Source: Clarireedia homoeocarpa
Lineage: Eukaryota > Ascomycota > Leotiomycetes > Helotiales > Rutstroemiaceae
Assembly (NCBI GenBank): GCA_001465935.1
Contig: LNKV01000048.1
Span: forward strand, 1 to 64,000
DNA length: 64,000 bases
Reading direction: 5' to 3'
This document shows positions 22,418 to 32,815 of the stretch, piece by piece. The translations under genes were made by a program, and so were the position numbers. The number at the start of each line of letters is the position of its first letter. The first letter of the stretch is position 1. Under the pieces are notes generated by a model that made no database searches, was not told the origin of the DNA, and saw only the letters and a list, made by a program, of their open reading frames with translations.

Positions 22418-22888
22418 ATGCATATCTCACACGTCCTCCTCGTAATATCCATCGCCGCCGTCAACCTCGTGACCGGCACCCCACTTCCCCAAACTCCTCC
22501 TCCGCCAGGTGAAAGTAAGTCTCCCTCCGATCCTTCTCATTCGCTTCCGCCCCTTATTCATCCCTCCCAATCCCAAACTTCCCACCTATTAATCCTACTA
22601 ATACGGCCTTCAGCCTACGTAAAAGGCTACCCCCTCTGCAGCATCCCCGGCTTCACCGTTGTCCCCGGCAACTACAATGAAACAGTACACCAATACCCGA
22701 ATGCGACGCTCGCAAGCTGCATCAACGAATGCCGGAGTGCGTATCCTTCGTGCGAGAGTATCGCGTATCATGCGAGGTATACGGAGTGTTTGTGGTTTGA
22801 CAAGAAGGTTGCGAAGACGCAGTTGTATAGGGATGATACGAGCGAGTTTGTGCATTGGGATTTAATTTGCCCGGTGCCGGGGTGTTGA
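22418..22888 (+). CDS. small secreted Cys-rich protein, PAN/apple-like
   Basis: Exons 22418-22514 and 22614-22888 give 123 residues. Residues 1-20 (MHISHVLLVISIAAVNLVTG) form a clear signal peptide. The mature part has cysteines in CSIPGF, ASCINECRSAYPSCESIAY, TECLWF, LICPVPGC. The CINEC...CESIAY...CLWF pattern is the core of PAN/apple domains, which bind carbohydrate or protein outside the cell. Size and cysteine content fit a candidate extracellular or effector-like protein (inference). Odd feature: the 99-bp intron is a multiple of three and contains no in-frame stop, so retention would insert 33 Ser/Pro/Leu-rich residues after the signal peptide. Confidence 0.7.
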   Translation: MHISHVLLVISIAAVNLVTGTPLPQTPPPPGESKSPSDPSHSLPPLIHPSQSQTSHLLILLIRPSAYVKGYPLCSIPGFTVVPGNYNETVHQYPNATLASCINECRSAYPSCESIAYHARYTECLWFDKKVAKTQLYRDDTSEFVHWDLICPVPGC

Positions 22889-23284
22889 GGATGGGAAGCG
22901 AGAAGGGATAGGGGTGGTGAGAAGAGGGGACTAAGATCGGGTGTGGGTTATAGGGGTTGGGAGGATGTAATGCGAGGTCAGGATGAGATTTGAAGGGACC
23001 TAATGACGAAAATGGTGGCGTGGTAATGAAGGTCTTTATGATGATTGCACTGAATCACTTCAACAGCAGTATCATTGGTTAACGTAGTAGAAAATGTGGT
23101 GAGACTTTATAAGGAATGACAGCAAATATTTAATTTCAGTCTAGGAAAGTAGCTAGCTAGGCGCGGCCATCACATAACTGAGTACTCGTGTGCGTAAAGA
23201 AATAAGCAGCGCCCCTCAATCAACTACTCGCAATATCCTTCATCTTCGCCAAATCAAGAGATCCAGTCACTCTTCCAACACAAG
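22889..23284. other. convergent intergenic region, no gene seen
   Basis: The 3' ends of the secreted-protein gene and the minus-strand zinc-finger gene face each other here. Nothing else was noticed. Confidence 0.4.
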
Positions 23285-24360
23285 CTAAAACATCCTTCTT
23301 CCATCTTCCTCACTATCTTTTTCGAAAAGATAAGCTCCAACTGAATTTTCATCATCGAAAAAACCAGTTTCCCAGTCAGCTGGCGAGCCAGCAGGCAAGC
23401 CGGCGGCCAGATCAGTAACCCACTCCAGATCAGCGAGGCTTGGATTGGATCCTGCATTGACCCCGCTGGGCAACTGACTAACGTCAGTAGTGCCAAAGAT
23501 GTTGGTAGCATCAGCCATTCCAACATTGGTAACATCTTGTGCTTGTCCAATATCAAAGTTGGCGACACCAAATGCACCAAAATCTCCAGCGATGCCGACA
23601 TCGACATTTCCTTGCAATTGATCGACGCTGAAGTTGCTTGCGATGCCGGCAGTATTGGCAGCGCCAAAGTTCTCAGCCATGCCAGCAGTATTCATTTCAT
23701 ATGAATATCCGGCAATAGTACCTCCTTGTACCAGGTCGTTATGAGAGGTGCTAGTGGTACCGAAATTTGCGATAGAAGCGATTGCATCAAGACCTTCAGT
23801 CATATTGGCTGGCCCCATCCATCGTGCCTGTCCAGCATTGGCATTTCCAGAAACACCAAAAGTACCTCTGGCTTGTGACTGTGGACTGCGGACGATGTTA
23901 TGAATCTTCTGCAGGTGTTCTCTCAACTTATCAGGGCGAGAAAGTCCTCTCCCGTAGCTGCGACGACATCCGGCGATGGGGCAGAGAATTGTTCCTTGAG
24001 TGGTTTGACCGCGTTGATGGATCGATGCAATGTGACGGAAACGATCTGAAGAACGTTTGAAGTCTTTCGTGCATGCAGGGTAAGAGCAAGGGAAGCGGCT
24101 AGTGATTGGATCTTGTGGTGGAAGGGGATGAGATGGTGTAACGGTCAATACCGAGAACAGCCTTCTCGCCGAGTATCATTAGTAGGTTGAAAAAAAAAAA
24201 CCTACCCAACCTCAGCGCCCTCTCCGTGCCCACTCACAGGGTACGAAAAGGGGCTGAAAGTAGGTTGATGAGCCAAAGCCGCAGCCGACTCGGCCCGGAA
24301 GTCGTCATCCAGGGCAGGATCCGCAGTCGGATCCCAGTCGTTTCGCCAATTATCCGACAT
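23285..24360 (-). CDS. C2H2 zinc-finger protein, fingers near N-terminus (paralogue A)
   Basis: Exons 24360-24206 and 24161-23285 join in frame (343 residues). The 44-bp intron has a T-tract directly after the donor and a CTACTAAT branch site. Exon 1 encodes an acidic 51-residue leader ending SGHGEGAEVG. Two C2H2 units follow at about residues 69-130, CSYPACTKDFKRSSDRFRHIASIH and CPIAGCRRSYGRGLSRPDKLREHLQKIH. The remainder is low-complexity, Ala/Gly/Asn-rich (repeated MADATN, GIAGDFGAFGVANF) and could be an activation-type region. Probably a DNA-binding transcription factor in the nucleus. The gene at 25122 has the same exon plan and a matching second finger, so the two are tandem paralogues. 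Confidence 0.8.
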
Positions 24361-25121
24361 AAAGAGCGATCTTGAGTTTGGCTGAGCCAATGAAATGATG
24401 ACAGCGCTTGAGGTGTGGGTGAAAGGGGCGACCAATGAGAGCTCTTCTTGATGAGGCTCTGACTTGATAATACAAAAAGTGGGAGAAAAGGAGCAAAAGA
24501 GAGGGAAAGAGAGACGGTGAGGAGTGCTTGACTATATGATCGAGGGACACATGCTTTTCGAGGTGAGCAGGGGTGCGCCCTTTTGTGAAGAACCCTTGTT
24601 GTTGAGTAGGAGAATCACAGACAATGAGGCTCTACAGCTGGCTGAGCGAGTCGTGGCACTGAGCTTAGAGGCTATGGTATCCACTATGAGGCGGAGTTGC
24701 TTCGTGAAGAGAATGAGGGAGACTCGGAATGAAGAAATTTGAGGGTATTCGCGAGTGGAGCTTGCATATCACCCTCACACGATTTACAACGTGAATGAAA
24801 CATGGAAAAACATCAGTTTCATTTAACTATCCAAGGGAAAACAAGAAATCTAAAAACATAATCCTAACAGCTAATCGATCAATGTTATCGTCTTCGGTCT
24901 TGTGCCTCACGATACAAGAAAACTGAACTGGGGCCAGGTGTTTAAACATCCATGACCATGTTCCGCAGGAAAAGAAAAGATACGGAATGAATGTCCAAAT
25001 GAACCTCAATACATCTCCAAACCAAAAGAAAAACATGAAATTGAAACCCAATATCATCATTCATTTTAACACAACCACGTTTCCCTCTTATAACCTCGGG
25101 CATGGAATCAAACACCAGCAA
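24361..25121. other. spacer between tandem zinc-finger genes
   Basis: Contains the promoter of paralogue A (minus strand) and the 3' region of paralogue B. No additional gene is seen. Confidence 0.4.
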
Positions 25122-26165
25122 CTACAAGCCGTGAACTCTTCTCAAATGCTCTGCAACCTTATCCTTCCTACTAAAACCGGCGCCAACGCTCTTGGGGCAT
25201 CCAGCAACAGTGCACAGATGAAGAACTTGGAGCCCAACGTTGTGGACCGAAGTCATGTGACGAGTGAGGTCTGATCGGCGACCAAAGGTGCGGACACAGA
25301 GCGTACAGGGGACACGCTGATATAGTGCTGGTTGAGCAGCTGCTGGCGGTCTTTGGATGGCGGCCACAGGATCAGTCGGGGCATTGGCCGCGGCGGGGAG
25401 GTTGATCATGCCAGGAGTGGTGTCGGCTTGCTGAAAGTTGTCGTTGAGGGAGATAGTGCTTTGTGACAACATTAACTGGTCTTGGTATCCTTGACCATTG
25501 CTGAAGCGCGGTAGGGCGGGCTCGTTAGGAGACAGCATATCGTAGTTTTCAAATGGCACAAATAAAGCCTGATCAATGACACTATTCACATCTAGGTGAG
25601 CGCCATCATTGAAAAGTGAGGCACCATTAGTTTGGAGTCCAAACCCAGTACCGTTGAAGCTTGAGCTAGGTTGAGAGATATTGGTGAAGGTATTGATTGT
25701 AGGCATTCGGCCATCATAGTGACCGCAATTAGTGCATGGCTTTGTACCATTAGAGAAATAACCATTTGAAGAGAGAGTCGCCGGCTGTAATTCTAGAGTG
25801 TTGATAACATCGTGAAGAGCAGCAGCAGTGATGCCGGGAGCGAATCGCGTGCCGTTGGGTTGGGGGATACAATTGAAAGTGCCGGCGTAATTAGATTGAG
25901 AACTCTGAACTCCCGGTGTAATGTAAGGTACCTCAGAAAGCACATCTCTCTGTGTATAAATCGGTGAATGTCCCACTAATGCAGGAACAAGGTTATCATG
26001 CAACGCATACAAGCCATAGGAGGATGATTTGTTCCTAGATCGCCCAAATCAATTAGTAAAAAAAAAAAAAAAAACTCACCCAGCCTCAGCGCTCCCATCA
26101 GACCCCATTCCGGGATAAGATGGTGCACTAAGCGCGGGGATGAACTCTGGTTCGCTGGGAGCCAT
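25122..26165 (-). CDS. C2H2 zinc-finger protein, fingers at C-terminus (paralogue B)
   Basis: Exons 26165-26080 and 26034-25122 (45-bp intron with a long T-tract after GTGAG) give 332 residues. Exon 1 encodes 28 residues ending GMGSDGSAEAG, matching the exon 1 end of paralogue A. The body is Asn/Ser/Pro-rich and includes a CTNCGHYDGRM motif. Two C2H2 units close the protein, CTLCVRTFGRRSDLTRHMTSVH and CTVAGCPKSVGAGFSRKDKVAEHLRRVHGL. The second is closely similar to the second finger of paralogue A (GLSRPDKLREHL versus GFSRKDKVAEHL). Likely nuclear DNA-binding protein. Unusual: the finger pair sits at the opposite end of the protein compared with its neighbour. Confidence 0.8.
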
Positions 26166-26730
26166 GTTCGGATGGTATCCTGACTGCATGAGGGCGACTC
26201 GCTAAGGGCGGTGGCTGAATGGGACGAACAAGGGTGCTAGAACAGTGAGGCGAACGAGCGCACAGAAAGTTGCAGAAAACGACAAGAAGAGTGCGAAAAA
26301 GAGCCAAAATTAGTGAGGGAAAGAGCAATTGTATATATGCTTTGGTAGAAGCCATCGACGCGAGGGGCGTATGGCAACCTCTTGGCTTCTGGAGGGCGCA
26401 GCTGCATGTGCAGAACTCTGACCGCCTCTCCAAAACTGACTTGTTGACAAGTACCTTCATTTCCACTTGGACAGATATATTGGCTAGCTTCTGGTCAACT
26501 TCTTGAGTCTAATGACGTGGTAGCATCCAGAGACAACATATCACAAAGCCTGAATATCCAAGATAGTCATGAGATAAAGCGGGATCTATTTTGGACTGCC
26601 AACCGTTTCCTCTAGAACTTTTATACACACCCCATAAAAACCCATCACATACCACGAACCGACTCACCATTCTACCAAGCTCTTTCTGTTGTTTCTACCA
26701 AGTTATTTCTATTGTTCCCCATGAACCAAA
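26166..26730. other. intergenic region, no gene seen
   Basis: Holds the promoter of zinc-finger paralogue B and the 3' region of the helicase gene, both on the minus strand. No other feature was recognised. Confidence 0.4.
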
Positions 26731-29700
26731 CTACTGATCCATACCATCCAACTCCACCAATCTCAGAACCACTTCCACAACCTCATTTCCACTGAGATCC
26801 AAGGCCGGCTCATCGATCTTCCTAGCCAGAACATCATCCAACATACCTCTCAATCTACTAACCAAAACACCTATACGAGCCCAACCACGAAGACGTAACC
26901 AACCATCGACGAGAAGTCCACGACCTAATGTGTCCAAGGTGATGGGACCGGAAAAGAGAAGCGCTGTGTAGGCATTGAATGCTATTTTGTTCTTGTTAGT
27001 TTATTAAGATTGTTATGGGGAGGCAAGCAGATGCAAGAATTAACATACGCGTGAGTTCTCTAATAAATACTTTGCTCGTTGCCATTTTGTTGAAGTAGCT
27101 CATGTACTTCGAGTTACCAGGGAAGGTCTGTGCATCGAAAATGGTACTGCTCGGGTGGACAAATACCCTTCCATTTTCTTGATTGAAATACTTGATTGTC
27201 TTAGCTTCAGGGTCTAGTTCTACTGCTCCAGATACTGAAGCTGCGAATTTCTTATCAGGGAAATCGATACGCGCGAGCTGTGGATTGAAAGCTCCGGCGC
27301 AAAGAGAACGGACTAGAGCATTGTTGGAAGATTTTGCAGATAGCGAGGCAGGCATGGAGGATGCAGCGGGTATAAATCCGATGTCGCGAAGAGATGTGAA
27401 GTATTGGGTTCTGTTGGAGGAAATATCGTTCAGTGTCTGATATGAGAGGAAGTTATCGTTGCACCAGTTTCTGATTTCTCCTTGACGATAGCTGCACCTG
27501 TTAGCACTGAAGTTGAACTTATTCTAGCAAAGAGTTATACATTCTATTATTGATCATCTCAAACCATTCCTCGAACGCGCGTAGATCTCCTATGAGATCA
27601 CCTTGGTTCTTGGCAAACTTCGCTCTCGCCGCCTTGGCCTCCTCTCTTTTCTCCTGCGGCGATACGAAAGGCGATTTGACAGTCAAAATAGCAGCGATAG
27701 TGACCGCAGCATCGAGACAACCAAACATAGCTCCATAAACCATAAGCTTACCACAGCGAAGATCAGCAGGTATCATAGAAAGATGTCGACCAAGTGCGGT
27801 CAGATCATCACCATCCAAAGCTCCCATCCGTCCAAGCAGGTCCATAGCACCATCGACTGCTACGCTCTCAGGAGGTGTTATCGCACTTGCTAAGAAAGAT
27901 CCAACTTCTTTGATACCCATAGCCCTGACAGATAAACAGAGTTGCTCGAGTGGTACTCTTCTGATTTCTGGCTCGGGTCGTTCCATCATCTTTGACTTCT
28001 CTGCATTTCGTGTGTACAGCTTGTAGCATTTTCCTGCTTGGACACGACCTGCTCGACCTCGTCTTTGTTTACATGCCGCACGTGATGCCCATACTTCCTC
28101 CAGTTTACGCATATTGTTCTGAGGATCATAACTTGTTTCCTTGACGCGCCCAGTATCAATCACGGCGACGATATCATCGATTGTAATCGAGGTCTCGGCG
28201 ACGTTCGTCGATACAATCACTTTGCGTTTCCCAGCCGGCGCGTGAGGGAAGACCCGTCGCTGCTCTACTGATTGAAGAGATGCATGCAACGGCAGAGCAT
28301 GTAGATTAGGTATCGACCTCAAATGATCCAGCGTTCGGCTAATCTCGACAGTTCCAGGCATGAAGATAAGAATGCCACCGTCTTGCTTCAGATATGTTAA
28401 CTCTGCATCGATCTCCTTGACGGTTTGACAGATAAGGTCATAATTGATCCTCATTCCTATACTCTGGATAGCCGCTGCTACATCGGAATCCATACCAGCG
28501 GTTTCATCGTTTTCTTCCTGCTGCCTTCCACCAAAGCCAGGGTTGAAATTAGTCATTCGAATGACATCGTCGAGATAATAATCTTCAACTGGATATGTTC
28601 GACCACTAATTTCCACTCTGCCAACCTTTCCACCACTCTTAAAATACTCTTCGAAAATGCCAGCGTCCAATGTAGCACTCATCAAGATGAGCTTCAAATC
28701 CTTACGTTTCTTGAGAACATCTCGAAGCAACACGAGCAAGAAGTCCGTGTCTAAAGAGCGTTCGTGAACTTCGTCGATGATTACGTGACTAACATCAGCA
28801 AGAGAGGCTACGACATCGTCGCTGCTTCCGCCAGAAGTTTGCAACCTCCTGAGAAGAACACCAGTGGTAACAAATGTGATTTTGGTGTTTGGCGATGCTT
28901 TCGATTCTCCTCTAATGATGTAACCAACTTCTTGACCAACCGGAGAGCATCGCTCGTCACTTACACGGTCTGCTAAGCCAAGAGCAGAGATACGTCTAGG
29001 TTGGGTGCAACTAAAACTAGTTAGCATGACATAAGGATCGTGGAAAAGGCTACAAACATGATCTTTGCACAGTCCCCATAAGCTTGCTGATACAGATCAT
29101 CCAGGATGAACTGCGCCGACTGAGTCGATTTACCCGAACCCGTCTCACCAGAAATGATAGTGACTTGATGCGAATTCACCGTGTCAATAATGACCTCCCG
29201 CATTTCCCAAGCAGGCAGTGTTCTGCGACTTTGTATCATCGATTGCAATTTCGGATTCATCTGTCGTTCGACCCACTCTTCCTTACTCTTCATGTTGGTG
29301 ACCCACTTGATGGGTCTCGGGTGTCTAGGAACGTGTTGCTTTCTCCGTCGAACTGGTTGGATTTCACTGACAGTAGACGCAGCAGCTGATACATCGCTAA
29401 GTCTGCCGGGGCGTTCAATGATACTGTAGATATTCTGCTCTATCCAATCGATCAGAAAGAATAACATTTGCTCCCCGAGCAAATTATCGACTGCATGATT
29501 CAATGCTTGTTTCATGATACTTAGACGTATGTACGCAGGGAGACTCGCGTGAACCGAAATCACCGGTACCTTCTGCGGATATTCTTGTGACCTCCGGAAG
29601 TGTATAATTGGCTCCACCGGAGAGTTTGTCCCACGTTTCGCAGGCTTTATCTTGACCGTACAAACATCCTTCGATGGACGAGAGTATTGCTCCCCAAACA

Positions 29701-31106
29701 CCGATTGCAAGCCTTCCAACTCCTCTTCCCAAATCTGCACAGAAGATTCTTTCGCATCCTCGGTATCCCATGAATCCTCCTCAGGGGTTGGGTCTGTATC
29801 CTGCCCACTAGACAAAAGAATGTGTTGTAAAGCCTCTGCGGCTTTGCCTTCATCATTGTGAACGTCGAATATCTGCTTGCAGAGATCCAGAGAGTACCCA
29901 GCTTCAGCTAACCGTTTGATAGTACCTTCGCGTTTGAGATCGCTGCTTGCCATACTAATACCAGCAACATAACCCTCCGGTAGAGCCCATCTTGGTAAAT
30001 CATCCTCAGGAACATGGATAAGTAACCACTCGAGAGTTTCCTCCCTGTCCTTACATATCTCCACAGCTTCCTCGATGTGACTTTCCCGGAAATCAAGATT
30101 CTTGAACTCTTTGACGATCGAGTGTTTTTGGAAGTCGGACAACTTCACATCGTGTGGATTCCACACAGCATGCTGTCTTACAAGACTTTCAACTTTCACC
30201 CTGGTTCTTTTGCCCATCTCAATTTTCGGCACCTTCGTCCAGCCTCGATGGATATTGTTATGTGAACCACCTCCAGCACTGGTCGCACCATTATTCCCGT
30301 TTCCACGTAGAGCCAGGCCAACACCACCAGGAGCACCACCGGGTGTATTCATGGCCTTCTCCCTGGCCTTCTGTTGTTCGTTCCGCTTCTTTTCCATCGC
30401 GGCTTTCGCTTCTTCTCTCTCGCGCAGCGCAGCAAACGGATCGGCTTCGTACATCCACCCTTTCCCTTCCTTGACATCCTCCTTTTTAAGTACCTCGAAT
30501 TCCCCTTTCCATAAATCTCGATAGTCGGGTGGAAGGGTCATGTGTATGTTACGCATACTGTTGACGCGGAAGAGACCATATGTAGCAGCGAAATGTCGAG
30601 CTTCGAGAGCTGTTGGCTTGACGGCAAGGTGTTTGTGCGAGGGAGGTAGTTTGAATGGAGCGAGGGTAACGAGTTCTTGAGTCTTAGGATTTCGGGCTTT
30701 TAGAATGACCATGGAGGAGAAGCCCTCCGGAGTTTTGGTCTGTTGGCATACCAGTTAGTATCTGAGGTACCTGGGGCAGAAGCTCCAAGCAACAACTCAC
30801 CATAGTGTATTCCGGCTTCTCCCATTTTTGTTTCTGGCAATGTTCTGAAAGTAAATTGACCGGCAGTTTCCCAGTCCACGACTGACCACCAATCAACTTC
30901 TTAACATCCGGTCTCTTTGCGGCCTCACCCAAAATGTCGGGTCCATCGAGTCCCTGTCCCTGCGGTTTTTTCTGCTTCGGTTCCTTATCGGAATTTGAGA
31001 ATACGATAAAAGAATCATCAGCCGCGGAATTCGAAGCAGCCTGTTTCTTGGCTGCTGCTGTGCCGGGCTTGGGTCCTCCTTTCGAGGGCTGTCCTTTTTT
31101 GACCAT
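26731..31106 (-). CDS. DEAH-box RNA helicase of the DHX57/DHX29 type (YLR419W-like)
   Basis: Exons 31106-30801, 30739-29058, 29010-27541, 27491-27049 and 26981-26731 (introns 61, 47, 49 and 67 bp) join in frame to 1,383 residues. The order is: a basic N-terminus; a Lys/Glu helix; a UBA-like region around LAEAGYSLDLCKQIFDVH; an RWD-like region (EELEGLQSVFGEQY); then the helicase core with motif I GETGSGKST, motif II DEVH, motif III SAT and motif VI QRRGRAGR. The helicase-associated and OB-fold regions form the C-terminus. RWD plus DEAH with an N-terminal UBA is the plan of DHX57 and yeast YLR419W, cytosolic helicases linked to ribosomes and translation. It is divergent from the aprataxin gene with only 207 bp between start codons. 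Confidence 0.95.
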
Positions 31107-31313
31107 ACTTGGTCCTTGATATATTTAGTAGATGAAGATCCATGAAATCAGAATCCTGGGGACCGGGAGAAGGAACAAGGCGCGAGTTTTGGAGGGTGTG
31201 GAGTCAAAAATCGAGGTGCACGTCCCGGCAAAGTTTCTTTAGCGTCTCCACAAACAAGGCTAAAAGTTGATTGCCGCTAAAATTATTAGGCTACTTCAAT
31301 TTTGACTTCATCC
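31107..31313. promoter_or_regulatory. short bidirectional promoter region, helicase / aprataxin
   Basis: Only 207 bp separate the divergent start codons at 31106 (minus) and 31314 (plus), so the two genes must share their upstream DNA. No specific motif is claimed. Confidence 0.5.
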
Positions 31314-32335
31314 ATGAATAGTGACACAACCATCAGAATAAGCAGCGATTTTCCCGAGAGACCTCGTGGATATTTTGAGGTAATATGCTACGTTACGATG
31401 ACTTCAGATGGCGAGGCTTCTGAAGATGCTATCACTACCGAGGAAATTGCCGGGACTGCTTCCCCAGCCTCGCCAGCCTCGAAATCCACACCAAATGCAT
31501 GTACTGTACCACTTTTGTCCTTCCTCAACTTCTTTTATAGCTCATTCTGACCGATGTATCTGCAGTCGCACAGCTGATGTCTAACTCGAAACGAGCTTTT
31601 ACTTCATCAAGCTCATCACCACCGCCCAAGAAAATCGCAAACTCGCACCCATCCTTTTTCGGCCGTGCAGGCCTAGGCATTTATCTCCAAAACCCATCGT
31701 CGCAACCCACTTCACGCGTTATATATCACACAGAGTTGTTCGTGGCGATTCACGACTTATATCCCAAGTCCACCGTCCACACACTTCTCCTACCACGCGA
31801 TAAAAAATGGCATACCATGCACCCCATCGCTGCTTTATCCGATCCCGAATTTCTTGAATTGGCAAAGCCTGAAGTGGAGAAGTTAAAGGGAATCGTAGCT
31901 TCGGAGCTGCGACGTAATAGTGGTCAATACTCCGCGCAAGATAAAGAAAGAGAGAAGATCCTGAGCGGAGAAGTTGAAATTGAGGTGGATGCTGATTTAC
32001 CCAAAGGTAGAGATTGGGAGAAAGAGGTTATGGCGGGCATACATATGCATCCATCTATGGACCATCTTCACATTCATGTTCTATCTGTCGACCGATATTC
32101 CGAATGTTTGAAGAAGCGGACACACTATAATTCGTTCGCCACACCATTCTTCGTCGCCTTCTCAGAATTCCCACTTTCGGAAGAGCGAAAAGCGGAGTTG
32201 GAACAGAAAGGCCAAGGTAGAAGGTGGCTGGAAGCTGATCTCAAATGCTGGAGGTGTGGTGAGAGGTTCGGGAATAAGTTTGCTAGGTTGAAGGAACATC
32301 TGGCTCAGGAATTCGATGTCTGGCGAAAGATGTAG
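31314..32335 (+). CDS. HNT3: aprataxin-like HIT-domain DNA repair protein (Hnt3)
   Basis: Exons 31314-31500 and 31566-32335 join in frame (65-bp intron) to 318 residues. At the junction the joined frame reads NAFAQLMSNSKR, an N-AF-x-x-LM type motif seen near the N-terminus of other fungal repair proteins, which supports the splice. The HIT domain has the histidine triad in MDHLHIHVLSVD, and the C-terminus has the zinc finger CWRCGERFGNKFARLKEHL. Aprataxin removes AMP from 5' ends left by abortive DNA ligation, in the nucleus. The ATG at 31398 is a possible alternative start. The length is slightly above yeast Hnt3 because of the Asp/Glu/Ser-rich first exon. Confidence 0.93.
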
Positions 32336-32815
32336 TGTGTTGCTGTGGAATGACCATCTCGGCCGAATCTTTCAAATTTTAAAGTGGCTTAATTTGGTAT
32401 ATATGGCTGGATAGACCACGACTTGCCAGCTGCTTCGGGTGCGCATTATGTACTCTGCCCATAGTAACTAAGGAGCAAGATGCATGAGTTGACATCGAGG
32501 ATGTATTGCATATGTGAGGTCGCGACTCGCTAAGTGAAAGCAGTCCCGTTGGTCTTTGATGCAGTTTTACTACGCGAGGTCACTACATTTCTACATCGCG
32601 TATTTTCAGCCCTTGTCCAAGTGTTTGGGCTAGTATGCATTGTGAATGTTACACGTTCTATGATAGATTCAATATCATACACATATGATGCTCACCTGAA
32701 TAATCGCATCAGTGAACCAAGAAAACGATGAGTCATTCATATAGCCACTGCTGGCATACGAAATGGGAGCCTAGAGACTTCATGAACCATTACCCAATTG
32801 ATAACTTCCATACCA
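32336..32815. other. convergent intergenic region, no gene seen
   Basis: Lies between the aprataxin 3' end and the decayed DUF6604 gene. No coding potential was recognised. Confidence 0.4.

Noticed and set aside
22515..22613. Reading the secreted-protein gene as a single uninterrupted exon
   Set aside because: Splice signals and branch site are canonical and the inserted residues are low-complexity; the spliced form is preferred, with retention kept as a finding.
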